Positions 1-9,354 are shown, counted from the stretch's first letter. The stretch is DNA of 64,000 nucleotides from Pelistega indica (GCF_000506865.1 NZ_AYSV01000087.1:1-64000), one strand, 5' to 3'. Notes: generated from the sequence alone by a model not told the origin. Numbers and translations: made by a program.

Positions 1-6
1 AATCAA

Positions 7-207
7 TTAGGTTAACTGTATAACATTGCTAAGAAAGCAATAGTCTTGTTTAGCGCCAAATGCTAAAATCCATTGTGCAACCATAATCCATAGGATTACA
101 CAAATCAGTACCACCACAGAGCGAAGAACTAAGCGTGGAAGGGCGAGCCGAAATAAGGTTTTATTTAGAAGTGAAATGTCTAATTTTTTTGAAGCTGATG
201 GTGTCAT
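7..207 (-). CDS. possible small single-pass membrane protein
   Basis: This is a 66-residue reading frame running away from rpoN. It has a basic N-terminus and one strongly hydrophobic stretch at about residues 28-50. I do not recognise a family. No good Shine-Dalgarno sequence precedes the ATG at 207, which lies only 6 bases from the rpoN start. A longer version starting at 285 would overlap rpoN and is less likely. It may be a real small envelope protein or a chance frame in the rpoN leader. Confidence 0.3.
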   Translation of the reverse strand: MTPSASKKLDISLLNKTLFRLALPRLVLRSVVVLICVILWIMVAQWILAFGAKQDYCFLSNVIQLT

Positions 208-213
208 AAGATA

Positions 214-1662
214 ATGCCAGTAAGTATACGTCAAGGAATTACAGCCACTGTTAGTCAGCAACAGACACTGACCGTTCAACAGCAACAGTCTCTTAAGTTA
301 TTGCAATATTCAGGGGTTGAATTAGAAGCAGAATTAAATAAAATGCTGCTTGATAATCCCATGCTAGAACTTGATTTGAATAATGGATTTGATGAAACCA
401 ATCAAGGACAGGGAGAATCGGATTCTTTGCTCGAATATGCCAATACAGAGGCTGAAGATTTTTCAATGTATCAATCGACCTTTGATGAGGACGATTATAC
501 CCCTGAAATTATAGCAACTATTAGTTTACAAGATTATTTACTTGAACAGTTAAGCACGAGCGACGTGGATGATTTTCAAAAAAGTTTGGTTAGTTATCTA
601 ATCGGTGACTTGGATGATAACGGTTATTTAAGTAGTGATTTAGCAGAATTGACAACATTAGTATCAGAGGAGTTGGATAAGGATGTTTCATTGACAGAGC
701 TCCAATATGCTTTAAGGATATTGCAAAGTTTTGAACCGTCTGGGATAGGGGCTCGTAATTTAGCGGAATGTTTGCTATTGCAGCTGGATGATGACATCTT
801 GACACTTTCTTTGGATATTGATGAGGGGATTATTGAAAAAGCGAGACAGATATGTAAACGAGGTTTTGCAGGTCTAGAGGCCTTAGCTAAAGCGGATGTC
901 CAACAATTGTTAACGTGGTTAGAAACTGATATAGAAAGTATAAGGCAAGTCCATCATCTGATTCAGCAGTTGAATCCAAAACCGGGACGCTTATATAGCA
1001 GTAAAGAAGCTGATTTTGCTATTCCTGACTTATTATGTCGCTATGTAGAGGGTAAGTGGGAACTTGTTTTAAATCCTCAGGTATTACCTAAATTACGTAT
1101 TCAACCAGACTATGAACGTGTCATTAAGGTTATGGATAAAAAGCGTTTAGCTGAGAATGCTGCTATGAATGAACAGCTAAAACAAGCAAGGCTCTTTATG
1201 TTACAGCTGAATCAGCGGTTTGCAACGATTTTGATGGTTGGACAAGCTATTTTGCAGGAGCAATACGCTTTTTTTGAGCATGGTTTATCCGCCTTGAAAC
1301 CATTGACTTTAAAGGTGATTGCTGATCAGTTATCGTTACATGAATCAACTATTTCTCGAGCAGTAAATCAGAAATTTATTGCTACTCCTCATGGTATTTT
1401 TGAGTTAAAACGATTTTTTACAAATGCGATTGCTACTCAAGAGGGAGAAGATGCATCAGCTGCCTCTGTACAGTTAAAAATTAAGCAACTTATTGAGCAA
1501 GAAAATAAAGCTAAGCCGCTATCGGATAGCAAGCTTGTTAATTTGCTGGAAAAACAAGGAATTGTTATTGCCAGACGAACAGTGGCCAAATATCGTGAGG
1601 GGATGAATATACCTGCTACATCTATACGTAAAGCGCAAGCATTATTGAGCGGTAGTGAATAA
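214..1662 (+). CDS. rpoN: RNA polymerase sigma-54 factor RpoN
   Basis: Alternative sigma factor that recognises -24/-12 promoters and needs AAA+ enhancer-binding activators. The 482-residue length is normal. It begins with the glutamine-rich region I (about residues 14-45). An acidic region follows, then the core-binding domain, a helix-turn-helix at about 365-390, and the diagnostic RpoN box ARRTVAKYRE at 453-462, which contacts the -24 element. The usual downstream partner gene (hpf/raiA) is absent and bfd follows instead. The start at 214 gives the expected N-terminus, although its ribosome-binding site is weak. The identification is firm because of the RpoN box. Confidence 0.97.
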   Translation: MPVSIRQGITATVSQQQTLTVQQQQSLKLLQYSGVELEAELNKMLLDNPMLELDLNNGFDETNQGQGESDSLLEYANTEAEDFSMYQSTFDEDDYTPEIIATISLQDYLLEQLSTSDVDDFQKSLVSYLIGDLDDNGYLSSDLAELTTLVSEELDKDVSLTELQYALRILQSFEPSGIGARNLAECLLLQLDDDILTLSLDIDEGIIEKARQICKRGFAGLEALAKADVQQLLTWLETDIESIRQVHHLIQQLNPKPGRLYSSKEADFAIPDLLCRYVEGKWELVLNPQVLPKLRIQPDYERVIKVMDKKRLAENAAMNEQLKQARLFMLQLNQRFATILMVGQAILQEQYAFFEHGLSALKPLTLKVIADQLSLHESTISRAVNQKFIATPHGIFELKRFFTNAIATQEGEDASAASVQLKIKQLIEQENKAKPLSDSKLVNLLEKQGIVIARRTVAKYREGMNIPATSIRKAQALLSGSE

Positions 1663-1763
1663 ACTCAAACAATCTAGAAGGAACGTTTGTCATTAACATG
1701 TTGTCATTTTGCAGCAAAACAACAGACATTAAGGAGTTAATTGCAAACTGTATCATAAAACGA

Positions 1764-1809
1764 AATGAGAATGATTTTTGCTTGACTTTATCATTGAGCG
1801 GACTATAAT
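1764..1809 (+). promoter_or_regulatory. bfd promoter with Fur-like operator
   Basis: A near-consensus sigma-70 promoter has TTGACT at 1782-1787 and TATAAT at 1804-1809, with a 16-base spacer. Just upstream, 1764-1779 reads AATGAGAATGATTTTT, which resembles the tandem hexamers of Fur boxes and abuts the -35 element. Bfd releases iron from bacterioferritin and is typically induced in iron starvation, so Fur repression fits. The operator call is by eye only. Confidence 0.65.
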
Positions 1810-1848
1810 CAACATTATGTCTTTTCAGAATATAATGAGGCAAACAAA

Positions 1849-2064
1849 ATGTATGTCTGTGTATGCAATGCGATTAGTGAAAAAACAGTCAAAGAGGCTG
1901 TGGCTAATGGTGCCCGTACATTAGCTGATTTGCAAGCCCAGCTTGGTGTTGCTACCTGTTGTGGGTGCTGTGCGAGTTGTGCGGAGTCGTATTTACAAAC
2001 GCCAACGGATTCATCTGCATTAGAAGTTAAAGACGTTACGGCTAAGTGGAAAGAGGTCGCTTAA
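1849..2064 (+). CDS. bfd: bacterioferritin-associated ferredoxin Bfd
   Basis: Small [2Fe-2S] ferredoxin that docks on bacterioferritin and reduces its core to mobilise iron. The 71-residue protein starts with the family signature MYVCVCNAIS (Cys4, Cys6). A second cysteine cluster at residues 37-44 (CCGCCASC) contains the CxxC pair that completes the cluster; the exact ligands there are ambiguous because five cysteines are present. A Fur-like promoter lies upstream, a terminator follows, and bfr is next on the same strand. Confidence 0.93.
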   Translation: MYVCVCNAISEKTVKEAVANGARTLADLQAQLGVATCCGCCASCAESYLQTPTDSSALEVKDVTAKWKEVA

Positions 2065-2123
2065 TTAAAATAGTGATTATAATCTATACGATAACTATTC
2101 TGTTTTAGGTTAAATTGTTTATT

Positions 2124-2169
2124 AAAGCCATTCTTAAGTTAATTTTAAATGCTTGAGAGTGGCTTTTTT
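2124..2169 (+). terminator. rho-independent terminator after bfd
   Basis: A 12-base stem, AAAGCCATTCTT (2124-2135) pairing with GAGAGTGGCTTT (2155-2166) with a few G-U pairs, ends in a run of six T. It separates bfd from bfr, so the two are probably separate transcripts. Confidence 0.8.
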
Positions 2170-2210
2170 GCGTGTTAGAATAGAGTAAACCACTCTTCAA
2201 GGAGCCTGTT

Positions 2211-2684
2211 ATGAAAGCACCCAAAGAAGTTAATAAATTCTTAAATAAAATTTTAAAAACTGAATTAACTGCCATTAACCAATATTTCTTGCATGCAAGA
2301 ATGTTAAAAAACTGGGGTGTGGAAAATTTAGGTAAGGCTGAATATAAAAAGTCAATCGAAGAAATGAAGCATGCAGATGAGATTATTGAGCGTGTTTTCT
2401 TATTAGAGGGATTACCAAACTTGCAAGATTTAGGCAAAATTCGTATTGGTGAAGATGTTGAGGATATTATTGCCTGTGATTTAGCCTTAGAAAAGGATTT
2501 CCATGCTGATCTTAAAGAGGCAATTCAGCATATGGAAGTAGTTAAGGATTATGTGACAAGAGAGTTATTAACCGATATACTCGATGATAATGAAGAGCAA
2601 ATTGATTGGTTAGAAACTCAACAAGAATTAATCAAAGTAGTAGGCTTGCAAAATTACATTCAATCACAATCTCAGGGTGAATAG
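2211..2684 (+). CDS. bfr: bacterioferritin, altered ferroxidase centre
   Basis: Iron-storage subunit of the 24-mer haem-containing bacterioferritin, 157 residues, full length. The haem ligand Met52 is present in EEMKHAD. Four of the six ferroxidase residues known from E. coli Bfr are present (Glu18, Glu51, His54, Glu94). The last two differ: the usual DEEGH segment reads DNEEQ here, giving Asn at 127 and Gln at 130. This recalls the specialised subunits of two-subunit bacterioferritins, where one chain keeps the haem site and the other the ferroxidase site. A second bfr elsewhere in the genome is therefore likely, but that is inference. A good AAGGAG ribosome-binding site precedes the ATG. 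Confidence 0.95.
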   Translation: MKAPKEVNKFLNKILKTELTAINQYFLHARMLKNWGVENLGKAEYKKSIEEMKHADEIIERVFLLEGLPNLQDLGKIRIGEDVEDIIACDLALEKDFHADLKEAIQHMEVVKDYVTRELLTDILDDNEEQIDWLETQQELIKVVGLQNYIQSQSQGE

Positions 2685-2746
2685 TTTTTATCCTGACTCC
2701 TAAAACGTATTTTTTGTTAAGTTACCCCCATGGGTGGCTTGAACAA

Positions 2747-2784
2747 CCCCCATAAGTTCAAGTTCACCTATGGGGATAATTTTT
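2747..2784 (+). terminator. probable terminator after bfr
   Basis: CCCCATA (2747-2753) pairs with TATGGGG (2769-2775) and is followed by an AT-rich tract with five T. An overlapping alternative fold pairs CTTGAAC with GTTCAAG in the same segment. Confidence 0.55.
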
Positions 2785-2826
2785 ACTAAAGAGTTATTTT
2801 TTTAATGGTGCTATAGAGAGGGCTAA

Positions 2827-3393
2827 TTAGCGTGCAGGGCAATCACTAATCTTGCCCCAAGCGTTATTGGCGCCACAGTATTTCGCACGAACCGTACTAA
2901 TACAAGAGGGTCTTTCAGAAAAGCCTAACTGACGACAAGTCGCCATTTCTTTGCGAAACGCTCCTTCCCATGCAAATCCAGCATTATTATTACTAGTATT
3001 ATTATTACTAATTGGGCGAGTAGTAATATTTTGACTAACAGCACCCGCATTAATAACATTTTCTGTGCTTTTGAGCGGTGCACTATTTGAGAGACTAGAG
3101 CCAGAAGATGTTACTGTTTTACCATTCATTAGGTTAGATGATTTTACCTGCCAATCAACGGTGGGTAAGCTTTCTGCTACGCCCATTTTTCCGCTCATAA
3201 GTGGTTGTGGCGGTTGATTTAGAATAGGAATTCCATTGGCATCAACTTTTGGTGTAGGGTCGTTCTCATCAATATTAGGTAAATTAGCTTGCTTAGGGGC
3301 GTGATCAATTAACCAGTCGCCTGCATATAGACCACCAACGGTTGCTATACCAGCGAGCACTAATAAAGTAAAAAATAATAAACGCCAACTCAT
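2827..3393 (-). CDS. N-terminally anchored protein of unknown function
   Basis: I do not recognise this 188-residue protein. It begins with an uncleaved-looking hydrophobic segment (about residues 5-25). A proline-rich stretch follows, then a Ser/Asn-rich low-complexity linker (about 75-135), and a compact C-terminal region with four cysteines (about 153-186: CRQLG, SCIST, YCGAN, DCPAR). The layout suggests a periplasmic domain held by an N-terminal anchor, with two disulfides. It lies 21 bases after prfC on the same strand and may be cotranscribed with it. Confidence 0.7.
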   Translation of the reverse strand: MSWRLLFFTLLVLAGIATVGGLYAGDWLIDHAPKQANLPNIDENDPTPKVDANGIPILNQPPQPLMSGKMGVAESLPTVDWQVKSSNLMNGKTVTSSGSSLSNSAPLKSTENVINAGAVSQNITTRPISNNNTSNNNAGFAWEGAFRKEMATCRQLGFSERPSCISTVRAKYCGANNAWGKISDCPAR

Positions 3394-3414
3394 AGTAAGA
3401 AACCTTTAAAAGAA

Positions 3415-5032
3415 TTAGTTATTGTCATGAAAGACTTGACCACCATGCTCGCGCATTGCATGGAATTTGATATCTGGATTTAATTCCTCGGCGACACGTA
3501 ATTGTGCCATAGAGCTAATTAAAAACGCTGGTGCATCAACTACATCATAGGCAATATGCTGTGCATTACTCGTCATAAATTTGCGTAATGCCGCTGGGTT
3601 ATCGCTTGTAAACCATCTTGCCATTGTATAACGAGATGGCATTAAACGTGCATCAACACCGTATTCTGTTTTTAAACGATGAACCACTACTTCAAATTGT
3701 AATTGACCAATGGCACCTAGTAATAAAGCGCCACCAGCAGCCTCTGGTCTAAAGACTTGAATAGCGCCTTCTTCTCCTAATTGTGTCAAGCCAGTGCGTA
3801 ATTGTTTAGAACGCAGAGGATCTTTTACCTCTACAGCTTGGAATAATTCTGGTGCAAAGAAAGGTAGACCGGTAAAGTGTAATGTTTCACCTTCTGTCAG
3901 AACATCTCCAAGATGTAAAACACCATGGTTAGGAATACCAATGACATCGCCAGCATAAGCCTCATCAAGTAATTCTCGTCTCTGAGAGAGAAATGACACG
4001 ACATTATTTGGACGAATCTCTTTATTGGTACGGCTAACTTTTAAACGCATCCCTCGCTCAAAACGCCCAGAGCTTACACGAACAAAGGCGACGCGATCTC
4101 GATGAGCGGGATCCATATTGGCTTGAACTTTGAACACAACACCAGTAAATTTTGGTTCGTCAGGTGATACGACACGCTCAAGAGCTTGTCTAGCGCCAGG
4201 CTTTGGTGCCCACTCGACAAGCGTATCAAGTACTTCTTGTACGCCAAAATTATTGACTGCGGAGCCAAAGAAAATAGGTGTTTGTTTACCTTCTAAAAAG
4301 GCTTGATGAGAAAAGTCTGGTGTTGCTTCTTTGATTAACTCAATTTCCTCAAGGGCTTTTTCATAATAAGCACCAAATTTTTCCTTAATTAAAGGATTAT
4401 AAAGTCCCTCAATATAATCAGTTTTTTCATTCTAGTCTTTCTTGACCCGCTTTAAAGAGACGCATACGATCGTTGCGTAAGTCAAAAACACCCCCAAAGT
4501 GTTTCCCCATCCCAATAGGCCATGAAAAAGGAATCGCATCCATGCCAAGGTGTGATTCAATTTCATTTAATAAGTCTAAGGGTTCTTTAACCTCACGGTC
4601 AAGTTTGTTTACGAAGGTAATAATTGGTGTATTACGAGCTCGACAAACTTGTAGCAATCGAATTGTTTGTGGCTCAATACCATTAGCTGCATCAATCACC
4701 ATAATAGCAGCATCTACAGCTGTTAATACACGATAGGTATCTTCAGAGAAGTCTTGGTGTCCTGGCGTGTCTAATAAGTTGATCACACAGTTTTTGTATT
4801 CCATTTGCATCACAGAAGATGCAACCGAAATACCTCTTTGTTTTTCAATTTCCATCCAGTCTGAGGCTGCATGACGACTTGCCTTACGGGCTTTAACACT
4901 TCCCGCAATTTGAATGGCTCCTGAAAATAATAGAAGCTTTTCGGTTAAGGTTGTTTTACCGGCGTCAGGGTGAGAAATAATCGCAAACGTTCGACGGCGG
5001 GCGACTTCTTGAGCAATGGATAAAGAGGACAT
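3415..5032 (-). pseudogene. prfC: peptide chain release factor 3 (prfC), frameshifted
   Basis: RF3 is the translational GTPase that recycles RF1/RF2 from the ribosome. The N-terminal part (4427-5032) carries the P-loop [17 protein letters not shown] and NKLD motifs. The rest of the protein continues without a break in another frame through the domain II/III region down to 3415. The two parts join cleanly if one base is removed near 4428-4432, where frame one hits TGA right after GQERLE. The total span equals a normal RF3 of about 539 codons plus one base. No other damage is visible, so a sequencing error is as likely as true inactivation. Confidence 0.88.
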
Positions 5033-5159
5033 CTCTAAATAATAATTTAGTCAACAAAGAGCTTATTTTAATCTGATTTAATGGATAAAACTTACTCTTA
5101 TTGGCTTAAGTTGAAATGATTTTGCAATGTTTACAGTTATTGGCAATTTGGAGGAGCGA

Positions 5160-5793
5160 TTATTTACGCAGTAATGCCATAAATATTGCCGCCATAATAA
5201 ATAGAAAACCAAATACTTTATTGAGTCTTGCCGCATGGTGTGGTCGGTGCATAAATTTCATAATTTTTGCCGCTAAACCCGTATAACCAGCCATGATAGT
5301 CATATCAGCAATTACTAATGTTGCACAAATAATGATGTATTGTGGAATTACGGGAGCATTGACATTAAGAAACTGTGGAGTAATGGCAATCAGAAACACC
5401 GCGCCTTTAGGATTGGTTAAATTAACCAACATACCTTGATAGATTAGTTTTGTAGTAGAAAAGGTTTCTTCTGTAGTAGAAGATGCATCATCAATTCGGA
5501 TAATGGCGACAGGTGAACGGATTTGTTTATAACCTAAGTAGAGTAAATACAACACACCAACCCATTTAACAATTTCGAAGGCGATGGGGGAGGTTGCAAG
5601 AATAGCGCCAACACCAATAATACTAATGAGGTATTGAGTAGCATAGCCAATGGCCAAGCCAACGGCATTCCAATAACCACGAGGGAAGCCATAACGTAAT
5701 CCAGACGCCATAGATGAAACTGCGCCAGGGCCGGGTGATAGTGAAATAGCAAAGCATAGCAAAACAAAGATTAATCCAGACAGCCCAGGTCAT
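5160..5793 (-). pseudogene. LysE/RhtB-family amino-acid exporter, frameshifted
   Basis: Inner-membrane exporter of the LysE/RhtB family, which expels amino acids or homoserine lactones. The family signature LSPGPGA lies near the N-terminus and six hydrophobic segments follow. The reading frame that begins with ATG at 5793 (MTWAVWINL) meets the main frame only after one A is removed from the AAA at 5766-5768 on the + strand. The joined protein is about 210 residues, normal for the family. It is divergent from the LemA operon. Substrate unknown. Confidence 0.8.
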
Positions 5794-5854
5794 AGTATGT
5801 AGTAGGAAATGCAAAAATTGTTAAAATAACAACGGGAAATTATTATATCTCTTA

Positions 5855-5860
5855 TATAAT
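5855..5860 (+). promoter_or_regulatory. -10 element of the lemA operon
   Basis: TATAAT stands 42 bases before the lemA ATG in the AT-rich gap between the divergent LysE-type and lemA genes. No convincing -35 hexamer was seen. Confidence 0.4.
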
Positions 5861-5902
5861 AAGAGCGTCATTAATTTTCTTGTTATAAGGTTATCTCTTT
5901 TA

Positions 5903-6508
5903 ATGAAAAAAATTCGTGCTTTTCTAGTTCTAATGGTTGCTACGCTGTTAGCGGGTTGTGGCTATAACGATATTCAAAAGCTTGATGAAAATGTTAAAGC
6001 AGCTTGGTCTGAAACACTTAACCAATATCAACGACGTGCAGACTTAGTCCCTCAAATCGTATCAAGCGTGAATGCTTACATGGTACATGAGCGTGAAGTT
6101 CTTACTCAAGTAACAGAGGCTCGCTCAAAAGTGGGCTCTATCCAAGTATCTGCCGATAAATTGCCTACTGAGTCAGAATTGGCTCAGTTCCAAGCAGCAC
6201 AAGGTCAATTAACGTCTGCTTTATCTCGTTTAATTGCTGTAGCTGAGAACTATCCACAATTAAAGGCTGATACAGTATTTCGTGATTTAAATGTACAGCT
6301 AGAGGGGACTGAAAACCGTATTGCAACTGCGCGTGGACGTTATATTAAAGAGGTTCAATCTTATAACACGTTTATTCGTCAATTCCCTCAGTTAATCACA
6401 GCTAAAATTTTTGGTTATAGCGTAAAACCTAACTTTGGCGTAGATAACCAAGCTGAGATTATGAAAGTGCCTACTGTAAAATTTGATACACCAGCAAAAG
6501 CACAATAA
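5903..6508 (+). CDS. lemA: LemA family lipoprotein
   Basis: A 201-residue LemA-family protein of unknown biochemical role. A lipoprotein signal with lipobox LAGC (Cys19) predicts outer- or inner-membrane attachment. The long helical LemA domain includes the typical stretch AWSETLNQYQRRADLVP soon after the lipobox. It opens a three-gene operon: its TAA overlaps the ATG of the next TPM gene by one base. LemA plus one or two TPM-domain genes is a recurrent bacterial arrangement. Confidence 0.92.
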   Translation: MKKIRAFLVLMVATLLAGCGYNDIQKLDENVKAAWSETLNQYQRRADLVPQIVSSVNAYMVHEREVLTQVTEARSKVGSIQVSADKLPTESELAQFQAAQGQLTSALSRLIAVAENYPQLKADTVFRDLNVQLEGTENRIATARGRYIKEVQSYNTFIRQFPQLITAKIFGYSVKPNFGVDNQAEIMKVPTVKFDTPAKAQ

Positions 6509-7422
6509 TGGCGATTTTTCGTTATTTCTTACAGCTTCTCCTTGTATTGCTAGTCAGTACAGGGGGAGTTTTGGCGCAAAATGAGCTGCTATCCCAGCAT
6601 CAACAAATTATGCAATAGATCAAACAAATACGTTTAGTGCAACAGAATTAGCTTCATTAAATGCCAAGCTAAAAGCGTTTGATGAAGAGACTGGTTCACA
6701 AATTTTTGTTTTGATGATTCCTACTGTGCAACCAGAGACAATCGAAACCTATGCAGTACGTGTGTTTGAACAGTGGAAAGTAGGTCGCAAAGGGATTGAT
6801 GACGGTGTTTTGTATGTCATTGCTAAAAACGACCGTCGACAACGGCTAGAGGTTGGATATGGTCTAGAGGGTGCTATTCCTGATATTCTCGCTTCACGCA
6901 TCTTAAATGACACAGTAGCACCGTATTTCAAACAAAATCAATACGTCACAGGGATAGATAAGGGTGTGACGCAATTGATGTTATTGATAAAGAATGAAAA
7001 TCTACCTAGCAAAACTAGTGGGGTAGAGGCAGACACTTTTGAAGAAAGTGATTTACTATCGATGCTTATCATTTTGGGTTATAGCATGTTTAATCGCTGT
7101 ATTTGTGCATCCAGTCTTTGGTGCAGTTGTTTCAGCTCAATTAGTACTGGGTTTTGTTGACTCTGTTGGATTGGCTATTGGGTTAGCTATTGCTGTATTT
7201 GTGATTTCTAGCTTTTTAAGACTATTCTTTAAAAATAATATAAGTACAGCACGCAATCAATCTGCACGCCAAACACGTACACGTTCAAGAAATGATACGT
7301 GGGGAGGCTTTGGCGGCGGTGGTTTTGGTGGTGGAGGCTTCGGCGGAGGCGGTTTTGGTGGCGGCTTCGGCGGAGGTGGCGGCGGATCAAGTGGCGGTGG
7401 AGGTGCCTCAGGTGGCTGGTAA
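6508..7422 (+). pseudogene. TPM-domain membrane protein with Gly-rich tail, two frameshifts
   Basis: YgcG-type protein. An N-terminal signal peptide (MAIFRYFLQLLLVLL...) is followed by a TPM domain (about residues 40-180, with QIFVLMIP, GRKGIDDGVLYVIAKNDRR and EVGYGLEG). Two transmembrane segments and a C-terminal tail of Gly-Gly-Phe-Gly repeats ending in GASGGW follow. The frame changes twice: one base is missing near 6580-6585, and one extra G occurs near 7076-7078. The two shifts cancel, so the gene ends in its starting frame. It is coupled to lemA upstream and to the next TPM gene downstream. Confidence 0.83.
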
Positions 7423-7903
7423 TTTATTAACAAAAATAGGCTTAGGCCATTGGCACGGTAGTTATTTACATCGTAAGTATTTCACCACAGAAGTAGTGAA
7501 TTCCTTGACTAAACGTATTGAAGCCAGTGAAGATCGTCACGCAGGTGAGCTTGTATTAGCTATTGAAACGCATGCGCCAGTAGCAGGCTTAGTCAGTTCT
7601 GAACGGGCATTAGAAATTTTTGGACGCCTGAAAGTATGGGATACTCCCTTTAGAACGGGAGTATTGTTATACATTAACTTATCCTTACATACCATTGAAA
7701 TTATTGCTGATAATGGTGTGGTAGTTGATGATGCTGAGTGGCAAAAGGTATGTGCTAAGTTATCACAGTCTTTTAGTCAGAAACAGTTTGAACAAGGACT
7801 GTTAGCGGCTATTGATGAGATAGAGAGTCTATTAGCGATAAGCTGTGGAGATTTACCTATAAATGCCCAAAATGCGTTACCCAATGAGCCTGTGATATTC
7901 TAG
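7412..7903 (+). CDS. second TPM-domain protein
   Basis: A 163-residue TPM-domain protein without signal peptide or membrane segments. Recognisable parts include the basic N-terminus, HAGELVLAIETH, a GVLLYINLSLH strand and EIIADNGV. I place the start at the GTG at 7412, inside the Gly-rich 3' end of the preceding gene, because a GGAGG stands 7 bases upstream and the two genes then overlap by 11 bases. Upstream of this point the frame only reads the Gly-rich repeat out of frame. It is the third member of the LemA-TPM-TPM operon. Confidence 0.85.
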   Translation: MAGNLLTKIGLGHWHGSYLHRKYFTTEVVNSLTKRIEASEDRHAGELVLAIETHAPVAGLVSSERALEIFGRLKVWDTPFRTGVLLYINLSLHTIEIIADNGVVVDDAEWQKVCAKLSQSFSQKQFEQGLLAAIDEIESLLAISCGDLPINAQNALPNEPVIF

Positions 7904-7977
7904 TGACTTGTTTTTGGTTTGTATGAGAGTATTGTACGACCATAGCAAGTCACATCAAGGTAACAAATAAAAGACAC

Positions 7978-9351
7978 TTATCGTTTCAATAAATATTGTG
8001 CTAAACCATGAATGGCTACATCACGAGCTGATTCCCTTTCATAGTTTTCCCCCATGGTTGACCATTCAGGGTTATAACGGGCTTGACGGATTTGCTCGGG
8101 TAAATCACCTTCTTGTAGTTGTTTAACTGATGATTCATTCAATGTAATAATATCTTGAGCAGCATGCCCTCGGTGCTCCAGAGCATCAATAAGTTGCAGA
8201 CCTCTAATTGCTAACAATCGAATAACAGCATCATCAACACTGAGTTCGTGATAGCCTTGAATGCGTCCCATGATTCGTTTGCCTAGCTTGTCAGCACCTT
8301 GCCATACACTGCCAACAATGCCTCCCAGAAGAGCGGCTGTACCCAAACTTAGACCAGCAGTTAGAACATCAATAGCGGCACCAGCCATTGCTCCTGCTGC
8401 AAAGCCTTTGCTTAAATGAATACCCATATCAGCCATAGCATCAGGACTAAATAAATCCATCCCCCAACGCTCCCCTTCGATAGGTAGAGATTGGTTAGGA
8501 TAGTCTTGCACCGAAAAGCGATAATGAGTGAGTAGATTACTGATAAATTTGTTTTCACGCTGTCGAATTTTATCTTGAATAGCTGCCCATTGTGTACTGA
8601 CACTATGCTCATCCGTTTGACTAGTGACTTTTAATGAGGCCACATCAATTAATAATTCCGCTAGCATATTAAAGGCAACTGTTCTTCTAAGGGAGCGTTG
8701 CTGCTTAATGTCTTCAGCCAGCCCTATTAAAGCAGCAGAATGTTTATCTAAAACTAAAGCAAGTTTTTGATAAAGTTGTTCTTTTCCGTCAATAGCAGGA
8801 GCAACTGTATCAAATTCAATACTCATATGTAGGCCTAGACGAGCAAGAGTAGTACGCCATTCTTCTAAATAATTATTTTCACTATGGATAAAATTCAAAA
8901 TGGCGATTAATGGTTTCCCACATCGAGCAAGAATGGCTAATTCATCCTTATGTTTTGCTAATACTGGATCACGAATATCGACTACATAAAGACCAGCATC
9001 ACAGTCTAAGAGTTTGCGTAAAACACGAGCCTCTTGCTCAAAGCGTTTTGTGCTTTCTGGTGAGTCTAAGAACTGTGTAATGCTCTCAGGTCCATCTACA
9101 CGAGATCCATAATGTTGTGCTAATTGATCTAAGTAATCATGTAGCCCAATACCATCTTCAAGTCCTGGCGTATCATATAATTCGATTAGTCCTTGCCCAT
9201 GAACTTGGATGCGAGCGCCTTCAACATGACGTGTAGTACCAGCTGCATTTTTAACCTCACCAAAAGACCTATCTTCTAACAAAGTACGTAATAAAGAGGT
9301 TTTACCAGTATTAGTATGTCCAACAATAGCGAGCCTTAATAATTGGTTCAT
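7978..9351 (-). CDS. GTPase with DUF3482 domain
   Basis: A 457-residue Era/TrmE-like GTPase. The P-loop GHTNTGKTS is at residues 11-19, a threonine switch follows (AGTTRHVEG), and DTPGLEDG is near residue 60. The usual NKxD specificity motif is replaced by LNFIHSE, so guanine recognition may differ. The C-terminal half is the DUF3482 domain, with a Gly/Ala-rich helix-prone stretch (about 335-375) that could insert into a membrane. It follows the DUF2868 membrane gene with a 3-base gap; the two families are known to travel together. Function uncharacterised. Confidence 0.88.
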   Translation of the reverse strand: MNQLLRLAIVGHTNTGKTSLLRTLLEDRSFGEVKNAAGTTRHVEGARIQVHGQGLIELYDTPGLEDGIGLHDYLDQLAQHYGSRVDGPESITQFLDSPESTKRFEQEARVLRKLLDCDAGLYVVDIRDPVLAKHKDELAILARCGKPLIAILNFIHSENNYLEEWRTTLARLGLHMSIEFDTVAPAIDGKEQLYQKLALVLDKHSAALIGLAEDIKQQRSLRRTVAFNMLAELLIDVASLKVTSQTDEHSVSTQWAAIQDKIRQRENKFISNLLTHYRFSVQDYPNQSLPIEGERWGMDLFSPDAMADMGIHLSKGFAAGAMAGAAIDVLTAGLSLGTAALLGGIVGSVWQGADKLGKRIMGRIQGYHELSVDDAVIRLLAIRGLQLIDALEHRGHAAQDIITLNESSVKQLQEGDLPEQIRQARYNPEWSTMGENYERESARDVAIHGLAQYLLKR

Positions 9352-9354
9352 AGC

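Noticed and set aside
4427-4440. Programmed frameshift in prfC
   Set aside because: Programmed +1 shifting is known for prfB, not prfC, and the GAA-TGA context lacks a slippery CTT-TGA-type site. Ten other genes have similar one-base changes.
5534-5814. Two extra minus-strand frames over the LysE-type gene
   Set aside because: They are out-of-frame readings. Only the first few codons from 5793 belong to the true gene, before the indel.
7308-7420. GGC/GGT-rich tract as a DNA tandem repeat or phase-variable tract
   Set aside because: The units are irregular and encode a Gly-Gly-Phe tail typical of TPM/YgcG proteins; a purely coding explanation suffices.
7903-7953. Inverted repeat GTGACTTG/CAAGTCAC between convergent genes
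   Set aside because: The arms are only 8 bases, 35 bases apart, with no T run; too weak to call a terminator.
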